From Patagioenas fasciata (taxonomy: Eukaryota > Chordata > Aves > Columbiformes > Columbidae), in assembly GCF_037038585.1 (NCBI RefSeq), contig NC_092520.1, positions 9,068,501-9,132,500 on the forward strand: a DNA stretch of 64,000 nucleotides, written 5' to 3'. Numbering within the stretch: position 1 is the stretch's first letter; each line of letters starts with the position of its first letter. The notes under the pieces are model-generated. The model had not been told where the DNA came from. It made no database searches and saw nothing but the letters and a program-made list of their open reading frames with translations. Below are positions 17,959 to 29,865 of the stretch, one piece after another. A program made the position numbers and the translations under genes.

Positions 17959-20900
17959 TTTTGCTGGCATAAAATCCACTGAAAAGCCTCTAGACTAGAA
18001 CTCTTGTAGCACACTTGGCTCGAGGATCACCAGCAACTGATAATTAAACAAGTTTTGCTGGATAGTTGTGAAATTATAGTGCTACGTGAGAAAATATATT
18101 GAAGAAAGAAGTCTTTCAAGAATTTATTACATTTTAAAACATCTGTAGTTGCGCTTGAAAATACTTGTAGTTGTGTTAATGCTTGAGGTGAATTTTCTTG
18201 TGAATTTTAATAAAATTGCTTTCAAGTGTTTTATAGTTAGGCAAGGATAGGGAAAAAAAGGATTTCTGGGCACCCAGAAATGTGCTTGCTGCTTTTCATT
18301 CCGGAAAAGTAAAAAATGAAATAAAATAAAATGCATGTTTTTTTGACATGTTTAGGAAAGAAGAACAGTGATGCTAAGGAAACAAACACAGCATAGATTT
18401 TTAGATATTGGTTTAATGAGATGTAAATTACCCCTCTGCTACGAGCTGAAGGCCTTTGTTCTCCAGCCGAGACCGACTGAAGGAAGCAGACGGTGTTTCT
18501 CTGGTTCCTCCCGAAGGGTGGAAATCTTCCCACTCTCCTCCTGCCTCCCAAGCAGCTCCGTTGGCATCGGCCTCACGCTCCTCAGCCGCCGGTTTGTGGA
18601 ACAGCCTCCGCTGGAAAGTTTGCCAACGCAGCTACCGAAGAGCTGGTGAAGTCTCCTAGAGACGGGATCTGCTTTAAACTCCTTTAATAACCATGTATTG
18701 CACACATCAGATCTCCAAAGGATGTTCTGCTGTTGAAACGACATCTGCAGGTTTTCGCCAGCAAAGCTGTATTGATTAATAAATGTTGGTTTAGTCCTGG
18801 TGTCGCTAAATGAGTGAAACTTGTAAATATAAACCAGGCCTCTGTCATCTGCCAGTCAGATTGCTCCTGGTCTAGGTTAAGGAGGTCTCCTGCAGTTTCC
18901 CTCACTTTTACTCACATTTAGAGTCGCACCTTGGTGGCCTCTGACTGAATAACCGTAAGCTTTTTATAACTGGATTATCTCCTGTTTAGACCTAAGCACC
19001 TGGGTTACTCCAAATGCAGAGAGCCTGGTTTTGTTTGTAAAGTCAAAATGTAGGAAACAGTGGAGTTACAGGCTTGGAAAAAGCACAAAAAATTGCAGTT
19101 TACTCTTCCAGTGCCTGGTGGTGAACAGAGATGGAGATGCATAATGAAGGAACCATCTACTAACATTTCTGTACTTATGAAGTGCTGCGTATTGTAGCTT
19201 TTCTAATATGGTTTGGGTTTCACAGGTTCAGAAATTCTTAAGACAAACTGAATATATTTAGGAAAAAATAATTTGCTACGTTATTAGGAAAAATCCAAAT
19301 ACTAACATACTGAAAAATACGTTTAGTACGTCTAAACAAATGTACTAACCTATATTGCCCTTCAAAGCTTTGCAAGATAGTCCTGACAGCTTGTAATTTC
19401 CGTAACATTTTCATTGTGACGGGTTCATCTTTACAAGAAGGCAGACAGACCACAAACAGCAATGAGCCGGGATCAAAGGCTAAGGGTAGAGAGGGAAGAA
19501 ACTGTGGAATCTACATATTCCTGCCTTTGTCAGTCTACGCTAAATACTGTGGCATATAAAACAGATCTCTGACCTATTTTGGACATTATCAAACGCAATA
19601 TGTGGATATAACACACAAAAATGTGACAGGAGGCTCTCGGGAACCACGTCTTTATTTACGCTGACTCGAACCAGCTGAACTCCCAGGAAGGGCCTGACCG
19701 CAGCAGCTCGTGTTCCTGGTGCAAAGGACTTGCTGAGTTCCCACAAGAGCTCGTGTGATCTTTCAAAACCCCACGTTGTCACAGCCAGGTTGTTACCGGT
19801 ACCAGAATTGACGTGCTCCTAACTCAGCTTCTGAAATGACATCTTGGTGGATCTTGGGAGATCGAAGGACTCAAAACCCAGATCTATTTTACTGTGGTAC
19901 TTCTGTGTCATCTTCAGCTTCCCAGGCAGATACTCATTACTGTTCTGTGTTATCTCTGGGCAACATTTTGCTGGGCAAGGTTCTGGGTTGCTACAGAAAC
20001 TGTCTCTGTGGATCCATTCAGTCAAGCAAGGCTCTAGTGACAAAACACATGCTTTCAGCAGGAACGTAAATAATTTACACATTGGCTGGCCTGCTCTCCG
20101 TGCCTTCCCGACAAGCAGGCTGGTGGCTCAAAGGAAAGCAGCTCTGATTAGCTGGAACCCATACCCAGAGAGTTAAAGTATATTATATTTTCACAACGTT
20201 TTGCTTCAGAGCCTAGTTTTTTTTAGAGATGGGCAGCACCAGCAAGCCCTTCTGTAAACTGCTTTTTCAGAAAGATAACGGGAGAGACTCTTTGTTTAAC
20301 TAAACCCACTCCTATCACATCGCATCACGCTCCAGGAGTTGTCCCTTGCTGCAGCACAGCCGCCAAGGAGGCAGCTGCCTCTCTGGCTGATAAAGCACGC
20401 ATCACGTAACACTGTGGAACTAACCTGGAAGAGAGGCCCCAGCGTTTCAGATTTGCCTGGCCATCCTCACCCGTGGGCACAGACATCACTGGTAACCATA
20501 GCGGAGAAGGACTCGGGAGATCTGGGCTCTGTTGGCTCATGGTGCTGGAACTGCTCGTTAAAACTTGATGTTAAGCTGTATAACTATTAAAATGCCTCTT
20601 CTATACACAAATTCATGAGGATTCCCTCTGTATGAGTTGTAAACTGCTCTCACTCTGACTTTTCCCATCTATGCAAACTATCAGCCCAGCGTTGAATCCA
20701 ACCCCCTCTCAGCCAGGCTTCTGCTGTTCGGATCTGGGGGTTCAACTCTTCCTCCTGCAACAACAACATCCCCTTTCCCAACTATTTTCAATGAATATGG
20801 GAGGGAGGTCAATGAGTGTGGGACGCCCAAGAATATGGGATACATGGGATAGTCTGCAGCAGTGTTTGGGCAAGTCAAGTTCTCATCTGTCTTTAGCAAG

Positions 20901-21590
20901 CCAATCGCTCAAGAGCTTTGTGAATAAATTCCATGCAGTCAAATAGTATTTAGGTTGTTTTTAACGTGATTGCAGCTACCTTGGCCACTGCTCAAGTCAT
21001 GGACTGATGTTTTTATTACGTTGCAGTGTGGGCTGATAAGAAGCACACTGGATGGTACGTAATTCATGTAAAAATGAAGAAGTCCTTTAGTGCTTAGAGG
21101 TTATTTATCTTTTGCAGCAGTCAGCTGCATCTGCTGGAGCCGGTGGGTGCCAGGTCATTGTGCTGGGAGCTGCCACCTGAATTACAGCCCCTCCTGCCTC
21201 CCTGTCCTGATCGCAGCTGCAGCTGTCTGCGGGATATTCTCTATTTTGGCACCTCTGTGCATTGCACCATCTTAGTAAATGTTTTGAAGTTGGTGTGGGA
21301 GAATGTAGGTGCTTTTCCTAGATCCCTCTTTAGAAATGTTTGCAGCCTGCCAACTCTGTGAAGTAAACTATAAAGAGACTGGAAAGCTCAAGACTCCTGG
21401 TTGTGACCTCCGCTCCAAACAGCGATGGCACAAGGATCCACGTCAGAGTGAAGTCCTATTTCATTTCTGACGCAGAAAGCAGCTGCAGGGCATGACGGGT
21501 GATGGAAGGCATGTTGTGATCTGCTTTACTTCCCAGATCCCTTTGGGAAACCAACGTTTAGGAAAACCAGCGCCTGCTCAGCTTGTATCC
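17959..21590. other. Intergenic sequence, no gene recognised
   Basis: Short open frames exist on both strands, but none shows recognisable protein motifs. No repeat family was identified. The best that can be said is unclassified non-coding DNA. Confidence 0.6.
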
Positions 21591-21594
21591 GTGT

Positions 21595-22160
21595 GCCTAA
21601 TCATTCATGCCCATGTACAACATCGTGCTGGTCCCCATTGAGTTTTAATCCTCGAAACGTCAGTCTGGTTGTCAGGTTTGTTTTGATTTTGAACCCCATC
21701 TCCATTATAACTGTGGCCTTCACGGTTTTGCACTATCAGCAAATTTCATCATGTATTTTCTATTCCATAATCTGCATTGTTAGTGAAAACATCAAACACA
21801 CCAGGACAGCCCCCTGCAGCCACCTTTGTGCATTGAAAATTTGTGAAACCAGGTTTGTACTGACCAGTTTCAGCTGGTTTGTTTATGAGAATGTACCACG
21901 AGACAAAAATTTCACTGATGTCCATGTATCCCAATATCTACTGATTTTTGTTTATTTCTTAGGTTTTTTAGCCTACCATGGAAATAAATTTGATTGCAAT
22001 TTCTACCTGATATAATTTCTACCTCACTAATCCATGGTAGCTGCTACTCCTCTCCTGGTTATTTTCTAGATGCTTGCAAGTGATTTTTCATCTGCTCCAA
22101 ACTGAAGGAAATCAAGATGGCTGGTCTTTCATTTGTTCGTTAGTTCCAAAGAGCAAACCC
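21595..22160 (-). repeat. Ancient L3/CR1-like LINE fragment
   Basis: Phrases on the plus strand follow the antisense consensus of old CR1/L3 elements in order. They are CAGCAAATTTCATCATG, GTTAGTGAAAACATCAAACA then CACCAGGACAGCCCC, TTTGTTTATGAGAATGT, TTATTTTCTAGATGCTTGCA and AAGATGGCTGGTCTTTCATT. The element's sense is therefore minus. It is heavily diverged. The 140-residue open frame inside it is not a functional reverse transcriptase segment. Confidence 0.65.
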
Positions 22161-25064
22161 ATCAGATCCCGCTCCTTACTGCTGGCATTGAAGTCACACG
22201 CCTCACATTAACCCACGAGAAATGCTGCAAGTGATTTACATAATGAATGTACAGCCTGCACAACTGCATGTTCGCAGTGAGCGAGGATCTGACTACCAGA
22301 GAATCATCTGATCTTTGCACTGATACTGTAAAAAACCATTAAAAAGAAAAAGGCAATGTGAACAGCAAGCTCTAAAAATGAAGAGCTGTTCCCTTACGTC
22401 TTTGTGGAAGCAGATGGACCACTGCAGGGGCACCGCTCTATTCTGCCCGTGAATCACTGGTAAATATTTCCTGAGCACAGTTACACAACCAGTTTTGCAC
22501 CAAGCCCATGGAAGTTTCAGCTGCTTTGCTTATGGGACTGTTATATGAGACAAAAGTGCTACTGAAGGGGACACCTTCACTGTTTTTTTTTTTTCCCTGA
22601 GTGGCTTCTTGCCCATAGAATGATTCCTATTGGTTTGGTAAGTTTTTTTCAATTTATGTTGCCAGTTGCTAATGTCTTTGTTACCCACTGTGGAAAAAAA
22701 ATGAAATGTTGGCAAAGATTTGCAAAGAATTTTTAAAAATATATTTATTTGTGTTGGGTTTAATTAGAAGCAAAGCTTCGGATTTTCTTAAACAAAAGCA
22801 CACTGTCCATCAGAAAACGCATGGCTTGACTGTGAGATGCAAAGTAGTTTTCCCCAATCAGTAGATAAGGCGGGTGGTGTTCCCCTGCAGCTCTTCACTT
22901 AGATTAAGAAAGCTCCAAGAAATGAATTTGATACTGCTCCTCAGGGCATTTTTCTGGGAAAAATGTTTTGATTTTTGGTTAAAATCTGTTCTCACTTGCC
23001 TGGAAGTGTCAGTTTTGAGGTTCAGCTTACACTACTAGACCAACCACAGCTTCTTATTGTGGTGAAGAAACTTTTTGTGTGTACTGTACTGCGAAGGGTT
23101 TCCAGCGTTTCTCTTGAACAGAGCAGATCTGGTCTCAGGATGGTGTTTTACCTGCTTCACACAGCTGCGTTCCACCAACATTAACGTTTACGGGACCTTG
23201 CACAGGGGCTTTTCCTGGATGGCTTGCACTGCTCTGCACCTCTCTACCAACACATCTCTCCTCTAATTTTCAGTCTGGAAAAGAAAACTCGTGCATGGCT
23301 CAGAAAACAATCATCTTTTGCAGTGACCTTAGCTTGTGTGGTCATTAAATAAAATAGTTCAACTGCATAAATGCTTCCAAGAAACCCATCTCTTCTTATC
23401 CCACCCTGGACAGCCCTTTGTTGTAAAAGAATATCTAAAAAAATAAAGGCCCACAGTGGACTGAACTCTGTGGTCACTTACAATGGAGTAACTGCATAGA
23501 GGGTGGGGGGATTGCAGCATTATCAGCACATCATCTTGTGTTATGCAGAGGAGGCTCTTCCCCGATTCCTCAAACAGGATTTTCCTGTTACTGTGTGGGC
23601 TGGAAGGTTTAACTACAGTCTGACTCTTCCTACTGCTATGATTGTAATTGTCTCCCACGAATCTTTATGGATGTTGAGGAAGGAGGTGTAAACCTGCTCA
23701 GCAGACGAGTATCAGCGCTCTGCAAAGCCGAGGGGAGAGCTGTCACCATCACCAAACAGCCAAACTAAACCACCCCCTCCAACCCTTTACATTAAGGAAC
23801 AGTTTTTGACTTAAGCCTGTTTTGTATCTTGTAAAAAGATTAAAATAATTAAAAAGAAGCCAAGTGACCTAGTTAGTCCATTTAATATTATGACACATAA
23901 ATTCATCTTGCACAGGGCCAGAAAGACATGATTATACACCTTTTGTGCTGCTCTTGAGGACTCCCAAGTCAGAATGCCCTGCCTGCATCCATCGCCCGAG
24001 GATCCCCAAAGCTTTATAGCTGCATACACATCACCCTTCAGAGTTCTAGGGAAACAAAAGTCCTATTTTGCTTGTAGCAGAGTAATTATTTCAATATATG
24101 AAGAGGAAAGCTACCCCGGCTGTGCTGCAAAGGTTTTGAGGAGGTGGAATGTGCCTGAGGGTGGGTGGGATGAGGATGAAGCCATGGCCTCCTCACAGGC
24201 CCTGCCTGAGGGCTCCTGCACAAGGACCAGGTGAACCGGCCCTTCCTTCATCCGTGGTCTGAGTAGGCCCCGCTCATCGCATCCCTGCAATGGTGTCATA
24301 TTGGTGGAAGGGACGTGGAGGGGACAGAGAATGTGGCCTCGAGAGAAGGGCCCTGATCTGTGCCTGACACTCTGCAAGGCCACAAGACAGAACAATAAAA
24401 GCACAAGGACTTCGTCCCTGAACTGACACAGCCTAAAGCCCTTGCCTTCCCAGCTGAGCCCCAGTAACGCCAAGCCAAAGTGAAATCTTTTTAAGGACTC
24501 CAAAGACACTACAGTAAAACAATCCACTGGCTGACCCAAGCAGCAACGTTTAAAGAAATACAATATTCGTCTTCAAACCATCATAAAAGTCCTGGGCTAA
24601 TTCCCAAGCGCTTTGCCTGAATTGCTAGCAGGGAAAAAACTTCAACTACAGTTTATCTGCATGCAGCAGGAACATACAGCTACCCAGTATCCCCGTCTGT
24701 TTGCAGCACTTTATCAAAAAAATACAGTAAATATTGCTGGTCACAATCAATCTGTAAGGAATTAAGGAACTGAGGTTGGGAGCAGCTGGTGTCCTGGGAC
24801 ATACGGTGAGAATCAGGACTTGGAGATGTGCCAAGGGAAACAGGAATCAGGACAGGTTACTAACTTGGTCAGGATCAGTTCTTGCTTTGAGTTTGGTTTA
24901 TATGAGACAACACCTTGTTTGGGCAGCCTGGCATAATTTTAAATGTATTTAGACAGAGGGTGAAAGTCATGTATTTGTGTCTAATTAACCACTCAGTGCT
25001 GTAAAAGGAGATAGCATCTAGCCCCATAATAAAACTAACCCTCGATAATCCATATATATGTATA
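22161..25064. other. Intergenic sequence, no gene recognised
   Basis: Contains a T13 run near 22,584. Several open frames of 60-150 codons lack recognisable domains or codon-usage evidence. Nothing else was identified. Confidence 0.6.
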
Positions 25065-25170
25065 TGCTCTATATTTTATAGGATTTAGGCTATAATTTCA
25101 GTTAAGACAATAAATGAGCCAAGCCAAATTATACAGTCACCAAGTTAATGCAGCAAATAAGCAGAGTATG
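25065..25170. repeat. Member A of a diverged ~105-bp repeat pair
   Basis: It begins GCTCTATATTTTATAGGATT, then GGCTATAATTTCAGTTAAGAC, and contains CAAATTATACAGTCACCAAG and GCAAATAAGCAGA. It aligns by eye over about 105 bp with the copy at 26,735-26,840. The family is unknown. Confidence 0.65.
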
Positions 25171-26734
25171 TACATTCTGATGAGCTGGTGAGCTGCAGCT
25201 GAACTCAGCAGGAAGCAGGCACAGTAGTAGTTTGCTCATAAAATCTTTTCAGAATATATCTGCTTTCTCTTCCTATTAGCAGAAATTCTGGCTTCTCCTT
25301 TTCCCCTTTCCCCCCTCGCTGCTTCCATCACAGAAATAAGGATGTACACAGGTTCCTATTTGTCTCACCCACACCACGTGAAACACCGTAAAAATTACAT
25401 ACTAGCATGTAAATAAGTAGAGGGGCAGCAAATATGCTTTGTTCTTCTGTTATAAAGGGCCTCATGTTGCAAACACAGCAGCATTTAAAAGGGCAAAAAT
25501 CAGACTGATTAATGCAGTTAGTTCTGCTAAGGTGCTTTATGAGTCTTTCTCTTTTCCCTTGCCCTTCCATTGCTCTTCACCTCTGTACTCAGCATGTGTA
25601 ATGGCAATGATCAGGAAAGCAACTTGATGCCTCCAGGCCAAAGTTTAGCGATGGTTTCAGTTCAAATCACTGCGTTCTGCAGTTTACTCCTGCCTTGTAA
25701 GTGTGCAAATCAATGCACTAAGCACAGGGCAGAAGAACGGCACTTTTGGCAATTAATTAATGAATTCGCATTATAATCCTGCAAGACGCCTGAAGGCAGG
25801 CAAATTAATGTTGGTGGTAACAAACAGATATGATGACATTAGCTCTCTAGTAGAGGCAGCAGATCTTTGAGGTGGACCTGCCCCCAGTTCTCCCTTGCAA
25901 CAACCGTCCCAAAACACAAAGCTCTTGATGTCAGTAATTAGATTTCGTTAAAACATAAAGGAATGGGCGTTTTTCTAAAAGAGAGAGAACACTTCAAGTG
26001 AGGCAAAACAGGTGGTTTCTAAATTAACTCCTTGTAGGGAAGGTCCTGTCTTTCAAAAGCTTCTTTCTATCCCATCCTGCTCTTAAAATATTTCACCCAA
26101 TTCATCACGCTTAACTGTACCAAAGAAAAGCATCTTGTCCCCTTCTAGGGGTCCAACCACAGCTGCAGCATCCCAGACAAGCCAGAGGCAGCCTTCTCCC
26201 CCGAGCCAAAACACCACCTTGTGCATTTTACTACATACCGTGTTCCAGGGAACACGATATATAGTAAAAATGGAGAGAAAAGGCACTACCCCAGCAGGCC
26301 GGGTGGCTGGGGTTGTTTCGTGCTGCAGCAGGTGGTGAGATGCTCCAACAGGTGAAAATATTTGGCCATTTTCTGTCTCGTGTTGACTTAATGGAGGTGA
26401 CTAAAGGCAAGCTAGCAGATCCATATTGCATATTTATAATTTATAAACATCTACATTCTCATTATTACAAGACCAGTATCTATCACAGCCATTTTATCAG
26501 GGATGTTACAGCCTGTGTAATGTAAGGGATGTAGGTGGTCACTTAAGAGGCCGGGGATTCCACACCAGAGCTTCAGAGTTTGTGACCCAGCTTGTGGTCT
26601 GGTGAAGTAAACAAATGTCATGTCCCACGTATGGGTTGCATAGGAAGGGTGAATGCACAAACAGGAATCTCACAAAGTGCATTACTTACCTAATACACTA
26701 ATTGTTTCACCCAGCTGATTGAAAACAAAGCAAA

Positions 26735-26840
26735 GCTCTATATTTTATGTGATCTAGGCTGCAGTTTCAGTTAAACCAATAAATTAGCAGATTCAAATTA
26801 TCCAGTCACGAAGTTATCATGGCAGATAACCAGATTAAAG
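26735..26840. repeat. Member B of a diverged ~105-bp repeat pair
   Basis: It begins GCTCTATATTTTATGTGATC, then GGCTGCAGTTTCAGTTAAACC, and contains CAAATTATCCAGTCACGAAG and GCAGATAACCAGA. It lies in the same orientation as member A, 1.67 kb away. Flanks do not obviously align, which favours a dispersed repeat over a simple tandem duplication. Confidence 0.65.
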
Positions 26841-29428
26841 ACTGGAAGAAGTAATATTTTTTTTGCCTTATCTTAGAATTTAATGAAACTCTAGTTTTAA
26901 CCAGAAAAACCCAGCTACTATCTAGCTAATATTTTATTGACCTAGTAAGACATCACTGGAGGGCACTGTCATTACTGGGCATAGGTGGCTGTTGAATATT
27001 AAGCATATATTTTGGTCCTAAGCCAGTTAAATGATCCAAGTAGACAAGAACTGTACCTGTGCTCAGCTCAACAAAGTACAGTTACACAAATGCCTGTGTC
27101 ACATCTTCTCTAAATCTCCCTGTTAATGTTAGCAGTTTTACGTTGTTCTTCCCCACCCCTATGCAGTAACACAGAATATTTTGAAGATTAAACGTGTAGA
27201 TGGTTGAATCATCTCCAAGAGCAGTTTTCAAATATCACTGGCTTTTTCACTGAGAAGAACATACCAGTGACAAAGTGCTTTCCATTTTTAGCAGCTGTAA
27301 AAGATACAGTTCACCCTCCTCCTCCTCTCTGATTGTGGCTTAATGGCACAATAAATCCAACATTAGGGTCCTTAGTGTCAGACCAGACATATAATAACCC
27401 ACTATCCAAGCTGCAGATCCAGCTTTCACTCATGCTGTCAGCTAAAATGTCTTTAAAAGTTTTGTTAGTCTAATTTCATTCTGACACACTTAATGCGATC
27501 ACAGCTACTGCTCTCTCTGTGCCATTGCCACTTTATATCATGTATCAGCTACCAGATGTTATAAAATTCATATGAACTCCATACCATGAGTACTTAACTC
27601 AATGCAAATGTGGTTGTGTGATCATGTACCCACATCTAACCGGAACCAAACCTGGACACTTGGGGATCCATGGATGCACAGATCCAGTAATAAAAATAAC
27701 AGAACCAGCACACTACACAGACACTAAAAATAAAACTTTCACTGAGAAAAAGTTAAAAAGTTCAAGCAGCTGTCTCATTTCTTAGGATCTCTCCCCTTAA
27801 AGTCACTGTGGGATTTTACCAAATTAGATGTCCTTCCATACGGGTGAAAGGCAGAGCGTGTAAGGGGCTTGGCTGAGAAAACTTAGCCCTGGCTTCTGGC
27901 TGAAATTGCAAATGCCAGACCTACATCAGCATAAAACTTTGTTTTATAAAAATAATTAGAATTTCTTCAGCACAGTATCTCCATACATCCCTTCCTTTCT
28001 TGTCAACTGCTGTCACGTTCTCAGCATTTTTAAAGCACTCCAGATTTTTATTGTAAAGGAATAGAAATAAGAAGAGGTCACAGCTTGTCTTATTAGCTTT
28101 TGACCTAAAGAATACAAGGCTATTTGGCATTTTATAAGAGGACATTCCACTCATAGCTAAACAAAGTTTTCTTGTTCCAGTTATCAAGGGGCCTTTAAAG
28201 AGCCTCCCATGTTCTTCTCCATGTACAAGTGAATATTCAGGCTTGGAAAGACATGGTGTGCTATGGGTTCTGGTTGTAGAGTTCCAGGGAGGATGGAGAA
28301 GAGGTATCACAGCTTTATATCAGTTCTCAGACCCTTGGCTACTTGTGTTCAGTCAGATTTCTGAAAGATATAATCGCTCTGTGTGCTGTTTTAGCATCTT
28401 CACTGCTTTAAGACTGAACTTTGTGTATTTAAAAAAAAAAAAAAAAGAGTATTTTTCATACGGTCAAGTTTTGCACTGTTGACTTGTCTTGGAAGGCGGA
28501 CATATCTGCCCCAAGCCACCCATGACCCGCAAAAGGGCAGCGAGTGATTTTTTCATGTGCTCTTGTACCAATATGTGCTTCCTGCCTTTGTCTTAAAAGC
28601 TGTGTGTTGGTTCGGTTGGAAAACAGACCCACTCATAACTGCAAAAGTTGTCTACTCATTGCAGTCCCCACTGGGGTTAACGCTTCAGTTCAACTGAATA
28701 GATGTTCTTACTACAGTAGATCTTGTTCCTCTGCCTTCTCACAAGATGAAACATCTTCTCAACATCGCTGCAAGGCAGAGACAAGACACCTGCAGGAAAA
28801 AAAGAGCTTGTTTTGCTGACAAGCAGCTGCCTTTTGAAACAGCAGCAGCTGAGCTCGTGTGTTCTTCAAACGTGTCACAATTTCCTTGTTGCTAAAGTCT
28901 GCCCTGTCAATTCCTCCCTTGATTCTGGCAGAAAGTTCATCCAAATCAAGTAAGTGGTGACAAATCTCTGCTCTAAGAAAGTAAGATCCCACTGGGAAAG
29001 CTGGGCATAGCCATTAAAATGTTCCACAAGAAAAAACCATCATGTTGCACCTGCATTTTCCTTGTCAAAGATTTTGCAAAATTCTGTGTCTTCATGAAGC
29101 AATTGTAAATTGCCATAATCCAAAGGCACTGCATTTCAAATACAGAAAACTGTTGGCTCTTTTACCCCACTGACGTAATTTTGCTTACTCACTCTTCTTT
29201 CCTCTTTTTTCTGTGGTATAATAACTAAAAAAGACTTGGTTCTAGGATGGCCTGGTGGCTATACAACTGGTATATGAGTTTACACTCCATCAGCTGGGTC
29301 CAGTTATGACCAAGACCAACAACTAACGACACTGTCCAAGAGATGAGCAGGAACATCTCATTGGCAGAAAGGAATTAACAGAGCTGCATGGTCTGCAGCT
29401 ATTTGTCAGTACACCCATCCGACTCTGC
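26841..29428. other. Intergenic sequence, no gene recognised
   Basis: Unclassified AT-rich DNA with an A17 run at about 28,430. No coding exon or known repeat was identified. Confidence 0.6.
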
Positions 29429-29865
29429 AGAATCATAGAATCATTTAGGTTGGAAGAGACCCTCAAGATTGAGTCCAATCATAACCTAACTCTAGCACTA
29501 AACCATGCCCCTAAGAACCTTGTCTAAATGCCTTTTAAACCCCTCCAGGGATGGTGACTCCACCACTGCCCTGGGCAGCCTGTTCCAATGCCTGACAACC
29601 CTTTCTGGGAAGAAATTTTTCCTAATATCCAATCTGAAGCTCCTCTGGCACAACTTGAGGCCATTTCCTCATGTCCTATCACTTGCTACTTGGGAGAAGA
29701 GACCAACACCCTCCATGCTACAACCTCCTTTCAGGCAGTTGTAGACCACAATAAGGTCTCCCCTCAGCTTCCTTTTCTTCAGGCTGAACAGCCCCAGTTC
29801 CCTCAACCGCTGCCATCACACTTGTGCTCCAGACCCCTACCAGTTTCATTGCCCTCCAATGTAGC
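29429..29865 (-). repeat. CR1 LINE fragment (antisense on plus strand)
   Basis: The plus strand starts CAGAATCATAGAATCATTTAGG, then TTGGAAGAGACCCTCAAGATTGAGTCCAATC. It continues through CCTCCAGGGATGGTGACTCC, GGGCAGCCTGTTCCAATGCC, TGTCCTATCACTTGCTACTT and CTTCAGGCTGAACAGCCCCA. This is the reverse complement of a bird CR1 3' region, so the element's sense is minus. It is truncated at its 5' end near 29,865. Confidence 0.93.

Noticed and set aside
21593-22015. Plus-strand 140-codon hydrophobic frame
   Set aside because: Falls within an ancient L3/CR1-like fragment read in antisense.
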